Source: Bigelowiella natans CCMP2755 | Lineage: Eukaryota > Cercozoa > Chlorarachniophyceae | Assembly: GCA_000320545.1 (NCBI GenBank) | Contig: ADNK01001960.1 | Location: 1-64,000 of the forward strand | Direction of reading: 5' to 3' | Length of the DNA: 64,000 nucleotides | Part shown: piece by piece, positions 22,467 through 33,174 of the stretch | How positions within the stretch are numbered: the stretch's first letter is position 1 | Layout of the letters: the number at the start of each line of letters is the position of its first letter | The notes under the pieces: generated by a model | Seen by the model: only the letters and a program-made list of their open reading frames with translations | Told to the model about the DNA's origin: nothing | Databases searched by the model: none | Translations under genes and position numbers: made by a program

Positions 22467-23255
22467 TCACCACACCTTCGTTCCATCACCACTCAGGATG
22501 TTCTCCCAGTTCCCAATGAGTCTTTGAGCATCTGAATACTTCGCCCATAATTTGCGATCGCTTGTGCCACAAGGCCAGCAGTACTCCTTCCAGCTTCGAT
22601 CCCAGATGCCCACGTTCCACACAGAATGACACTCGTAGCACAACCCCGCAGCACAACTTCCACAGCCTTGTGCAGTCCAGGTGAAGTCAGCGTTGCTGTT
22701 GAAGCTTTTGCCACTAAATTGCACTGAAGTCTTGCCACAGCAGCAGCTCGTGCATTTTCTCTGCACTGCCTTGGCAAACGTGGTTGAATTGGCGCCACCT
22801 TCGCAATTTTCACATGAGCAATGAGACGATTGACGCTTTGTTGTGACACAATTGGGAACACCACCTTTTGCTCGAGACTCTGCAAGCTTAGCATGGGATT
22901 CTTCGTGTTTGATGTGCACAACAGTGCCATCTGGTGCTGTCCAGTTTTGCAATCCGTCCTCAAGTTGAATCAAATGACCCTGGAAACACGCAAACGAAAT
23001 GATGACAAACGTGAGAAACGCCTCCGTTCACACAGAAAGCTTTGATCACCTTGGCAATGATGTCTTCGGGCGAGCCACTGAAGTTGTCATTGGAGGTCTC
23101 ACTCACATCATGGGTGTTCTCATTGCAATCAACCTCATTGCAGGGGCTAGCGTTGTCCAGGCTGAGGGCTTCGTTAGGTCTGTCTGTCAAGGACACAGAA
23201 CAACAGAGGAAATGAACACGAGAAGAAGGCACACTGGAGCCATGGGTCGTTGCAT
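22467..23255 (-). CDS. Cys-rich putative secreted protein of unknown function
   Basis: Two main exons are joined by a convincing 78-nt GT-AG intron (about 22984-23049; DIIAK joins GHLIQLEDGLQNW). The second exon encodes about 165 residues with many Cys: CENCEGG, CTSCCCGKTSVQF, GCGSCAAGLCYECHSVW, EYCWPCG. An ATG at 23255 begins a hydrophobic leader (MAPVCLLLVFISSVVLC) that hits a stop in its own frame. Removing a GT-AG stretch of only 21 nt (about 23184-23204) would join it in phase to TDRPNEALSLDN. The leader and micro-intron are inference; the two-exon body is firmer. The gene lies inside the second TGCATG-rich block and has no recognised family. The many CxxC pairs suggest disulfides or metal binding. 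Confidence 0.5.
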
Positions 23256-24507
23256 TTCCTGGTTAGAGGTCAGCCTGATGTTTTGTGTGTTTTTGCTGCT
23301 CCTCCTGATCCCTGCTCACGATGCGCAACTGAGTGAGTAGGTGTGAGGCATGGTGGAGATGTGACGGTGTTTGGTCAAATTTGGGCAATGACACCCAGAA
23401 AACAACAGGATGACAAGAGAGAAACTGCGAGTAGATCTGTGTTGATTGATGAGCTTTGATTAGCTGATCGCAAAAAATTCGGTTGGATTTTGGCAAATTT
23501 GACATTTGATGGCTGCTGCTGCTGCTGCTGCTCCCTTCAAAACGGTTCACACATGCGATTTCTTCCCAAAGACAATGTGTCTGACCCACATTTCACGAAG
23601 AAAGAAGGGGATTTCAAGATTTCAACACTTTCCTCTGACTGAGAATGCCGCCCCGACTGTCTCCGCAATGTGGTCAATGCATCGACGTTTCTTTCTTTTT
23701 CACACTGCAATGCGGTCCCTCTTCAGCCATGCACAAACTAAACACTTCTGGAACACTTTGTGTCTTCTGTTTCCGCCCTGAGCAAAACGTGATTCTTCAC
23801 TCGCATGCATCATTCCATTCGTTCATTGATCGAGTGCACATGCATGAGGTGTGATCGATGACACACACGCCGTCCATGCACACAACTGTTCTGGTGTTTG
23901 TTGGGGCTTGCAAACACGTGCACACAAGACTCGTCCATCACACGTGCATGCGGCTGAGGTGCGTTGATCATCGCTCACACATGAACACATGCAGACACAG
24001 CATGTGCTGTTGATGCATCCAAAAAACCTGAACGCATCAGAGACGCAAATGGAGGTGCACGACGTGTGACAGCCAGAGAGTCAGAATGATCTAGTGATGG
24101 ACACAGTGTCACACATCAACATGTGCTGCATGTGGCATCACATGTCTACATGACAACAAGTCACAGTGACATGACGCACACATGCACCATGTGTGGTGTC
24201 ACATGTCCATGATTGGAGCCGGAACAAGCTGCGTGAGAACAAAAGCATGCCTACTTTCTTGTTTGTCATTTTCATGTGCAGTGCTAGTGTGTGCGACGCG
24301 TGCACCTTTTGGCTGCATGGCACAGCTCTTGATGCCGTTGATAGCGCCCCCACAACATTGCTTTTGCATGTATGTTTTGTGCAGTAACATGTAGAGCTAA
24401 ATGCCAGGATTGTTGGGCTGTGAAAACAAAGCATTGCCTCAATTCTAACTCTTGATTCCATCTACTTGCAACGCATGTGATGGGAAATTTCGCGCCGCAT
24501 TCACAAG
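23256..24507. other. TGCATG/ACATGTG-rich spacer, no supported gene
   Basis: A short (GCT)n run lies near 23512-23532. The rest is alternating purine-pyrimidine words (ACATGCATG, CACATG). No coding frame is supported by motifs or splice context. Confidence 0.55.
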
Positions 24508-24756
24508 CTAATTAAGAGACTTGAGCTCAGAGCACGGTGTTGGAGACACATCAACAGATTTGCCGGATATGTATCTGCAGTCGAACTCTCCTTTTCCGTC
24601 CACAGTAGTGACATTACGGAGGCTTATATTCGTAATCATCACGTCTTCAGACAAGCCACGGAACTTAAATGGGACATCAGGGTGACCAGCGATTCTGTGG
24701 TACACGATAGCAATAATTAAGGAGAGCGTCTTCGAAATGTGATACTGCTACTACTA

Positions 24757-24792
<36 letters not shown>

Positions 24793-25729
24793 TGCCATCT
24801 CTCCCGTTGGCACTGTACCCGACGACTTTATTGGAAACGAGTCATGATCATAAATTAATTGAAAATAAAATCGGATCGCAGAACCGATATCGGCATGAAA
24901 ATCTGACAGAGTGCACGCACCTGATGTTCTCGAACGTGATGTTGTTCACAACAGGAGGTTGCGGTGCCCACGATGCATCACACATCGGGTTTGGAGACCC
25001 GTAGCTCTCGCCCATGTTCAACGCGATCTGTTTGCACGACAATGCAACAATGGGCCGAAATGAATTACGGCATTAACATGAGATGGTATTCGGTTGTCGT
25101 ACACTTTTTCTCTCCTACTTGCATGTGCCGATTCCCCCCCCCCAAAACCTTCCCCACCTTAGCAGCTCCATCGATGAAAATTCCCTTGAACACAATATCG
25201 CGGACATAGCCACCCCTCTGCGGACTCGTTTTGATGTGCGCTCCATCCCCTCCCCCCAGGAACGCAGAGTCCTCAACGACGATATTCTCTACCCCTCCCG
25301 ACATCTCGCTCCCAATCGATAGTGACCCTGCACGCTCAGCCCAGGCCGTGAGATTGCGAATGTACACGTTCTTCGTCGCGCGGCCGTAGTGGACGCCAAA
25401 GCAGTCCCAGCCGCTCTTAATGGCCACTGCATCGTCACCTGGTATAGATGGAGTGCAGTGAGTGAGGCGATGTAGTTACTTACGATCTTGCGTTGCCTAG
25501 GTGATTTCAGTACTCGTGAGATTAGTATTTAATCTATGGTGCATATGCTCTGAGGACGATGGCAATACACTACGACCTGTGTTGATGTAGCTATCGACTA
25601 GCGTCACGTTCTCACTACTATCAGGGTCGAAACTAGAGGCAGGGGGGGGGGAGTGGAATTTTATTTCCATTCACACACATACACATGCACGCTGATATTA
25701 TGACATTTACGCGTATGGTATTTACGTGT

Positions 25730-25770
<41 letters not shown>

Positions 25771-26325
25771 GTGCGTGTGTGTAATGTACATGTAAAGAAT
25801 GCGAAAGTAATCGAGTAATAACAATCATGTAAGACACGAAGAAGAACGATACCCATCCGTGTTGGGGGCGTCAGGGGGGGCTAAGATGACAAGTCGTCTA
25901 CCCACAACGTTGGATGAGTACACGAAATGTGACGTCCAAAACGGGGAGTTCTTTGAACGAGGAGGGGGTGGGGAGAGAGAGAGAAAGACGCCAAAATGAG
26001 AACTCGTTAAAAAAACTAAACTGTGGCGGCAGTATCTTCGCTCATTGTGTAACACTCCCCCAAATATTTATTTGTTCAACGGATTTCAGTTGTATTATTG
26101 TGAGGTGTACAATTAGGGAGATGTCCTGAACGAGCAGTCCATCGCTCCACAAAAACTCCAGGAGTCTCCCACGGGTAATACTTTGTCGCTTCTCGTGGAA
26201 AGCCTGGACAATTCAGGTAGAATACATACAACACACAAGCGACGTCTATATGAGCGCGCGCGCACACATACACACACTCACAAACATACACAGGCAGGCA
26301 AGCAGTAGCCAGCCAGCCAGAGAGG

Positions 26326-26370
<45 letters not shown>

Positions 26371-26383
26371 AGGAGAGAGAGGG

Positions 26384-26420
<37 letters not shown>

Positions 26421-27409
26421 GCAAGCACAGACATACCAATAGCACGTTCCAAACTTCATTCAACGCAAGCGTGTGCTATCATCATCATATGTCATCATGT
26501 CTGACAATTCGGAACTGAGAAGAACCGACTGCATGGCGTGGTGCATGATATTACCTGCCACCATCCCCAACCATTGCCATCGATGGTTGAGGTTGTAGCG
26601 CCTTCTCCTTCTATGACTACGTCGCTAACGTTGAAGCCCCCAATGAAAGGACCGTATCTGAGTGGGATCTGGATTCCGCCACTAACAAGTTTATTAATAA
26701 ATGTGTACATATGTATGTATATATATATATATATATATTTGCGTATATATAAATATTACATGTGTGTGCGTGTGTTTGCGTGTGTGCCGTTTTATGTGGA
26801 GATATATATCCTACGATATATAATTCACAGGTTCCAATTTTCATCTCAATTCAGATTGTAAGGTTTTAAAGTAACAACATCACCGTCCTGTGCCATAGCT
26901 TGGCAGAGGTGGCAACAAAGGCCACTGATCCTTGGACTCTTCTCCCACCGCTCGAAGAGTCGCCCTACATCAGAATTCGCGCTATGTTAGGGGGGAAATG
27001 ACAGGAGAAGAAGAAGAAGAGGAAGAAGGAGGGGGGGGGGGGAAGGAGAGCCAACATCCAGCATTTCCACCACCTCGCTTTAGGTGACACGTACCCTTTG
27101 GATAAGTGGAGGGTAAAGTGAGAGGTGAGGTTGAATGGAGCAGTGACCCAGCATCCAGCTGGAATGAGGAGGTAGCAGCCCCCGTTCTTGGCAACGGTCT
27201 AACAGGAACGAAGGAGAAGGAAGAGGATGAGGAGGAAGAGGATTTTTTTGGATATTGCTAAAGCAAACTACTTACCTGAGCTTTTGCGATTGCGTCGACA
27301 AATGCTTGGGTATTGACAGTTTTATTGTCACCAACTGCTCCAAAGTCCGTGATTGAGAACCTGTACTGTTTTTCCCATGAAGATAGTGGGTCAACGTACC
27401 ATTTAACAT
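24508..27409 (-). CDS. GH28 family glycoside hydrolase (polygalacturonase-like), plant-type
   Basis: Right-handed beta-helix enzymes that hydrolyse galacturonan-type polysaccharides. Segments in order: FSITDFGAVGDNKTVNTQAF (first strand), LIPAGCWVTAPFNLTSHFTL, WPLLPPLPSYGTGR, YGPFIGGFNVSDVVIEGEG, STIDGNGWGWW, ILAPPDAPNTDG (catalytic NTD motif), a gap, then AIKSGWDCFGVHYGRATKNV, SLSIGSEMSGGVENIVVEDS, HIKTSPQRGGYVRDIVFKGI, and a C-terminal CRYISGKSVDVSPTPC ending at stop 24508. The DD before AIKSG is present across the exon join. The GSEMSGG pattern is that of plant-type GH28. The first confident exon ends at 27409, where an acceptor requires one more 5' exon. That exon, expected to encode a signal peptide, was not identified and would overlap the divergent neighbour. 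Confidence 0.9.
25735..25769. repeat. (CT)n microsatellite in GH28 intron
   Basis: CT run in the intron following the NTDG exon. Confidence 0.9.
26318..26420. repeat. (GA)n microsatellites in GH28 intron
   Basis: Two GA-rich runs separated by an AAGACAGAGAAGG-type interruption, in an intron of the GH28 gene. Confidence 0.9.
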
Positions 27410-27421
27410 CTAAGATTAGTC

Positions 27422-28603
27422 ATGCGAGCACTAACCTTTCTCTTTGGAACTGCCATTCTCTCGCCGTGATAGATGCTCCGAAAGCTCGCATCGATGCTTG
27501 TCACCATGAAGACAAGGACAAGTATATTATACTAGTTTGCACAGCCATATAAACAAATCAAAGTCACTGTTTGATCCAGGAATAATAACGGCAAGGCTAA
27601 AAATCAATGACATTGGGGGTGCGGTCCACCATGATTCCGGGAGTTTTCTTGGAGTACCCCTTCCAGAAAACGAGAAATGGACAGAAATTATCCCCTGCGA
27701 CAACAATCCATACAATTTCAAGCTAGTACGAGTACCGGTAAGTTTTTCAAAAACATATGTCGCTCATGCAAAATTGGCCTCCTTCGAAGGGGAGAATACT
27801 GGAGAATACAAGGTGTATACATACCTGCGACATCGTATTTGAAGGGAAATTGCTGATTGGAGTATCGCCTGCTGCACTGCGCTCATGGAAGCAAGCAAGG
27901 AAGGAGCGTGATGATTTAAATTCTAGACAAACATGCACTAGATCTAAAAGGAGCGTGTCAGAAGGAACAGCTTGCTTCCTCCCCCGTCGTGTTTACTTGG
28001 TAGTATCTCAAAACGGCATGTGTATTTAGACTGTGACAACCTAATACTCGATCATACTACTCCAAAAAGCCCTATGGTGCTGCCTTGACTCTTCCACTGC
28101 GAGTATTGCCTCCGTCACGCGTAACTGATTAGAAGAAGGGGGAAAAAAAAAAGTAAATATTCTGTATCGCAGTCAGTGCAACCCCCCTTTGTACCAATGG
28201 TATCTAGTGCGACGGCATGGCTGATCTCGGGTATTCTTACGAAGAGAAGGAGGAGATCCATCGTTCTAAAGTTGATGTTGCAATGCTTAGATTCGATCAA
28301 GTTGGGTTTGGCTTCCATTTTCCTGGCTATTTCATTACTCCAGCTAATGAAACATTCTTCTGTTGTTTCAAGAAGACGGATTCAGTGGTAAAGAAAGACA
28401 CCAAACAAGACAGATCAGTATCAATATTGGCTGTGTCTCATTTTAGGACATCCCTTCTGTCAATACTGGTGTACATAACGTGGCAACTGGTCAGAACGAG
28501 TAATACTTTAGAAGTAACAAGATATTCAGGATGGTTTGTTGCTTTATAAAGGGGGCTCACGATCCTGTCCAATTCGGCTGGCAAGTGGACGTTATTTCAG
28601 TGA
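27422..28603 (+). CDS. putative secreted protein of unknown function, six exons
   Basis: Exons in compatible phase: 27422-27465 (MRALTFLFGTAILSP, a canonical signal peptide), 27545-27737 (includes HHDSGSFLGVPLPENEKW), 27790 to about 27957 (GRILENTRCIHTCDIVFEGK, SPAALRSWKQARKERD), 28208-28384 (GYSYEEKEEIHRSKVDVAML, PGYFITPANETFFCCFKK), 28447-28499 (DIPSVNTGVHNVATGQN) and 28552-28603 (LTILSNSAGKWTLFQ, stop). All introns are GT-AG. The donor of the third exon is uncertain. No family was recognised. The protein would be about 200 residues, Cys-containing and extracellular or in the secretory lumen. Its tail lies 130 bp from the convergent gene on the right. Its first exon begins 13 bp beyond the leftmost confident GH28 exon, so the two genes must overlap or share a promoter. 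Confidence 0.6.
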
Positions 28604-28732
28604 CTATATTTGTGGTGAATGCACACAGAACACACCAGCTTATAATTATGCTAGACAAATTCTGATTGATAGTCTTTTGTGCCCGCCAGATTATCGAGAT
28701 GGCTCTATATACCTATATTGTGACTCTTCTGA

Positions 28733-30760
28733 TTAACTCCCATCTCGCTGCGGTTCAAAATCGACTGGGTGTATTGGAAAGTCTTCGTACGACGTACATA
28801 ACTTTCGGGTAGTAGGAGGAAGACCATACACTGCGGCCAAACATTTTCCATCCTGAAATGATAATGCTGTTGTGACGCAGGATGACACTAGCTCTCACGC
28901 TGCCAGCTGTTTCTTTAATTCTCATTTTGGTACTATCTTGTCGGTGTCGGTCCGAAAAACGAGCTTCTTTCTCTAGAAGTGGTGTCATTGTTCGCGCAAT
29001 CTGAATTATCCACCATACCATAATTATCTCCTCACAAAAAAGGAAACTGGTCAAGTGCGATGGTCCATTTTCTCAACGTGTAGCTATGGGATTGCGTGTG
29101 CAACCACGGGTAACGGCACGTACATGCTGTCTGTGAGTAGCAATGGTGGTAGTGGTGGTGATAATACACCCCTGCTGTCGGTCGACAAGGCGTGCGACAC
29201 GACACATTTTAGAAAGGATTCTATCTGAATAAACCTAGCTGCTCTGATGTCGTCGTCCTTGCTTTCCCTACTAATCTGCTGTCATCGTGATTCTCCCTTC
29301 TTTCTACCACTCAATCAGGATTCTACATATCTGTCGTCATGATAATTCTAGGCAGGTACAGTGGCACTAGAGTAACAAAAGACTATATGGACGTAATTGG
29401 ACGTTTCTTCACTGCTACTGCCGCAGCTACTCGTGAAAACATGAACACGACATGACGACTAATACTGTTGATAAATTCCTACTATAGTCGCTACCTTTCT
29501 CACCATCGTTGCTTCATTATTATTGTCATTCAAATCACTGACCGCCAGCATCATCTCCCATACAGATATCTTGATAAAATGCGAAGGAGGGCAGAAAAGA
29601 GGGGCAGTTACCTCCGTACTGCACTCTCCCCAAAGTAGAGTGAATCAATTGTTGCGAGGATCGATGGTTTTTAGTACGCAGCACCTTCAACTTTCCATCA
29701 ATCTATCGTATCACCACAATAGCAGCTTCTTCTGTTTCATTACCATTCTGTCGTGGCAGCTGATAATATCGCTAATTCCTGCTCGCACACATGTCAGTCG
29801 AACTCACTGTTTCTTCTCTCTACTCGCTCAGGGCGATGCGAAAGCTCAGTTGCAGCGTCTTCAGCTCCAACAACAATAGCAAGATCCCGACCAGCAGTAA
29901 CCATACGATATATAAAAGGTAATCATAGCTGATAGTGCCTTGTTATGATATCTTCCATCTCGTCCCACCCGTTTTGGCGATGATGATTCAGCGTTGTATG
30001 ACACACTCTGAGGCCAAACGCGAGGGTCGCACAATGTACATGCGGTGGCATAAGAAAATTGATTTTATCTCTGGATTTTCCCCTCGCTTGATGCTCTTGC
30101 TCTTTCTGTTTCCCTGAACAATACAGCCACCGAAATGAGCCCGCCCCCCCTTCTCCGTCGCCATGTGGTGCTCATGCAGCGGGAGCGAAAGGAGGAGGAG
30201 GATTGAGGACAATAATGTCTGGTTTTTGGATTGGGACTCTAACAGGTGTGCTCATAGAAAAGGAGGAAGAGGAGGAGGAGAGAGGAAGGAGGAGGGAGGA
30301 GAGAGGAGGGAGAACTTGACATCAAACTCACCTTTTCGATATAAAATGGGATTGTCACTCTGAGTGATATATTCTAACCACAAATCAGGAAGCAGTAGCT
30401 CAATGGTGGGGCCAGCTGCTGCTACTGCTACTACCACTACTACAGGCAACACGATGACGACGACGGGGTCATCAATTAAAGCTGCTGCTTCTGGGAAAAA
30501 CAACGGGTCAGATGTGCGATAGATGTGTTGTGCAGATTGAAAATAGATCATAATGATATTGAGGCATTTGCGACGACCGTTGAATAATCCTTTGTCCATC
30601 AAGCACAACAGTCATTTTTGCCATTTCTTTGGTTCGCATGGACAGGGGCATCAGCTGTCCTCTTCCTCCTTTTCTTTTCCTGCGCCGCTGAGTGTCTGCA
30701 CGCTCGCAAGTGCCTTCGCCAAGTCACTGTTGCTTCTGTATTGATAAGCATCACCCTTTT
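28733..30760 (-). CDS. unidentified multi-exon gene
   Basis: Protein-like minus-strand segments with plausible splice sites, right to left: GPTIELLLPDLWLEYITQSD (about 30330-30410), KINFLMPPHVHCATLAFGLR and RQNGWDEMEDIITRHYQL (about 29930-30070), VTAGRDLAIVVGAEDAATEL (about 29830-29905), PSILATIDSLYFGESAV (about 29612-29672), and a last exon about 28733-28853 (CLAAVYGLPPTTRKLC, SYEDFPIHPVDFEPQRDGS, stop at 28733). The exon between about 28860 and 29600 and the start (around 30.6-30.8 kb) are not resolved. No family was recognised. It is convergent with the secreted-protein gene and divergent from the next plus-strand gene. Confidence 0.42.
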
Positions 30761-30868
30761 AATTACACTATCGCTCCATTAACGTCTAACACGTCGTCCG
30801 CTGGCTAACGCAGATTCGACTCTTCGGCTACTTTGAAGGCTAACTGCTTTACCAGCGATCAGAAGACG

Positions 30869-31540
30869 ATGACGCTGCATGATTCCGCACCATCTCTCAA
30901 GGAAGAAAAGGAGATCTCGAAAAGCTACAAAGGAGAAGCGTCTAAGAGCGTGACCGTAACCGTCAGCTCTACCGCCTGGGACCATCACCCTCTCGCAACG
31001 CAGCCGTCGCCGACCTCAAACTCAAATCAAGGTATTCGCATCAAAGCTGCTGCTGCTGCTATCGGGACCCGGAAAGTGTATGATATGAGCAGAAACACGT
31101 TGCCTGCGTGCAGGGCGGGAAGCAGCGACAGTTGTGTGAAGAACAACAACAGTAGTCGCGGTGCCAGCGCGGTGAGGGCCACCACCACTAGCAAGAAGAA
31201 GTCATCCTCGCTGACGCATATTGGAGACATTACCTCTTCTGCTACAACAACAAACGAGCCTGACAGCAAAATTGACAAAGCAATGGCGCCAACCGCCATG
31301 TCGATGCCCAGCATGGTTACTGGAGAGCACGGAAGAGGGGGTGGTGGTAATGGCGGAGGAATGGGGAAAGCGATGGCAACAACAACAACAACAACAGCAG
31401 CAGCAGCAGCAACAACAACTACGAATGCGACGACTCAAAATGAAAGCAGCATGAACAGAGCTTCTTCTCCTTTCTTTCTGCATGCAGCGTTCAACACGTC
31501 CGACTGTGACTCTCCTAGGGTAGTAGTCATAGATGATTGA
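30869..31540 (+). CDS. low-complexity Ser/Thr/Asn/Ala-rich hypothetical protein
   Basis: Open frame of about 223 codons from ATG 30869. The frame is open a little further upstream, where a splice acceptor near 30813 could feed it. It is Ser/Thr/Lys-rich with Gly-, Thr- and Ala-runs coded by (ACA)n(GCA)n repeats around 31378-31412, and ends with VVVIDD. It is likely disordered; no domain was recognised. It may be the first large exon of a gene that continues towards 32.6 kb. It is divergent from the unidentified minus-strand gene on its left. Confidence 0.4.
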   Translation: MTLHDSAPSLKEEKEISKSYKGEASKSVTVTVSSTAWDHHPLATQPSPTSNSNQGIRIKAAAAAIGTRKVYDMSRNTLPACRAGSSDSCVKNNNSSRGASAVRATTTSKKKSSSLTHIGDITSSATTTNEPDSKIDKAMAPTAMSMPSMVTGEHGRGGGGNGGGMGKAMATTTTTTAAAAATTTTNATTQNESSMNRASSPFFLHAAFNTSDCDSPRVVVIDD

Positions 31541-32100
31541 TTGCGTGCTGCTACATGGGTTTCATCAATCGCAGGAGAACCATTGGAAGATTAGAAGTAC
31601 ACCCGTTCCAACGATTGTGCCGAGAGATTCGCCATAACAGACAGATGTCATTATGAGTAGTGTAATTAATGATGTCAGAATGCTCTCATATCGAGTGCAT
31701 GATGAACCAAAACCGATCTAGCTCAAAGTCGTTGTGGTATCAGGTGACGATAACAAATATTGAAGAAGGAATGCACCCGCCCAGTAAATGACAATAGTAG
31801 AAGAGAGTAGTAGGAGAAGGATCAGCGGTGGGAAGAGATCTGGGAAGGATTAACGTGCAAGGGTCATATGGCAGTTTATGTTTGCGACGTGACTAGAATT
31901 TGGTGAAGATGGGGAAATACCTGGACAATAACGATGTCTTTTCCCCACACTGATCGATGTCTAATGTCATGTAAATTCTTTTTCCTTCTACGTGGTTCTC
32001 ATTTCGTTCAATGATCTCTATGGCGTGATGGTAGATGGAGCTGATTCTCCAAAACGGGACACTGCTGCTACCAATAGGAGACGTCGTCACCGTCGAGGTG

Positions 32101-32142
<42 letters not shown>

Positions 32143-32346
32143 GCATGTCCATCCTTTTTGGTCATCTCTTGTGTTTTTATTTATATTCGCTTCAAGAGAG
32201 ATGGCAGTGCTGCTGCTGTTGCTGATGATAATGATAAAATGGGTAGAGATGTGAGTTATTAGTAGGCTTTAAATTTTCTCATTTATTGCAATATCTATGG
32301 CCTGACACTACCGTATCATCACCCCTCGCATACAGCAGCAGCAGGC
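31541..32346. other. no firm gene; possible intron of the neighbouring plus-strand gene
   Basis: Contains a (GT)n run at about 32104-32137. A plus-strand stretch just before it (LILQNGTLLLPIGDVVTVE, about 32038-32097) has an acceptor and a donor and could be an exon. An open frame on the opposite strand over the same bases makes this ambiguous. Confidence 0.35.
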
Positions 32347-32601
32347 ATGGAGTTGGCCAAAAAGTTCCGCAGATTATCGTTATGTGCTGCGATTCTTAGC
32401 GTCGCATTCACACTCGTCGCTGTTCTGCACTTCCTAGGAAGAGTGAACGACTCTCGCAGCTACAGAGAGGTTTATGAGAGTTCAAACAGGAACTACAGCA
32501 TTTTCGATGATTTAACTTCCTATGCATCCGCGGGATTGATTGCGTTTGGGTTATATTATAGCAGCGGTAGTAGTAGTGGTCGGGCGTGGCCTTGCTGTTA
32601 A
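32347..32601 (+). CDS. small putative membrane protein or terminal exon
   Basis: An 84-codon frame from ATG to stop with a basic start (KKFRR) and one hydrophobic helix (LCAAILSVAFTLVAVLHFLG), followed by a polar part. It could be a free-standing single-pass protein or the last exon of the gene beginning at 30.8 kb. An acceptor (CAGCAG) sits immediately upstream of the ATG. No homolog was recognised. Confidence 0.35.
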   Translation: MELAKKFRRLSLCAAILSVAFTLVAVLHFLGRVNDSRSYREVYESSNRNYSIFDDLTSYASAGLIAFGLYYSSGSSSGRAWPCC

Positions 32602-33174
32602 CCACCTTCGTCATAGCATTTTAGCTAGCAGCTTCGCTAGCTTATTCGTATCGATGCCTCAAGTTGTATTGCTTAATTAGTGTGTGATGTGTAATTATAA
32701 TAACTATACGCACGCAACACACACAATTGCGCAGGCAATAAGCAGATTCATGTCGATATATCGATCACCGCCAATAAGCTAAGATCAATTAGATTTCATG
32801 CCCTCGGGCGGGTGCTTGCTACGTTGTCATCATGTCATGTTATTGCCATTATTATGCTCTAGAGGATAACCCGATACGAGCCTGCACTTATATATTGCAA
32901 CATATCACTTACATACAAAAAGCAGCGTCGTATTTCTGCAGGACGATCGTATATATCCATGCATGTTCACCGCCGTCATATGTGCGCACATGCATGTTTA
33001 GCTCGCAAATTAATCGAACGCTCTTGCTGCAGCTAGTGCTGCCACATGTGATCGCATCGTTTGTAGCGGTGTGCGACGTACATGATCATAGCATCGATTG
33101 GGTGTTTAAAATTTCTCATAATACAATACATCTAAAATAAAAAGCACTCTCACAAAAGATTTCTCAAACTTAAG
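32602..33174. other. convergent intergenic gap
   Basis: AT-rich, no supported coding frame; separates the plus-strand frame from the 3' end of the glycosyltransferase gene. Confidence 0.5.

Noticed and set aside
22999-23340. Plus-strand ORF with a hydrophobic stretch near its end
   Set aside because: It is antisense to the better supported, spliced Cys-rich gene; the hydrophobic part mirrors that gene's leader region.
27410-27491. ATG at 27491 as the GH28 start
   Set aside because: Its exon ends in a phase that does not fit the acceptor at 27409, and it is antisense to a good signal-peptide exon.
28536-28736. Plus-strand frame with several Cys ending near 28736
   Set aside because: Phase from the preceding exon favours another frame ending at 28603, and the region overlaps the terminal exon of the minus-strand gene.
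31202-31483. Poly-Cys frame on the minus strand
   Set aside because: It is the shadow of CAA/CAG/ACA repeats in the plus-strand low-complexity ORF.
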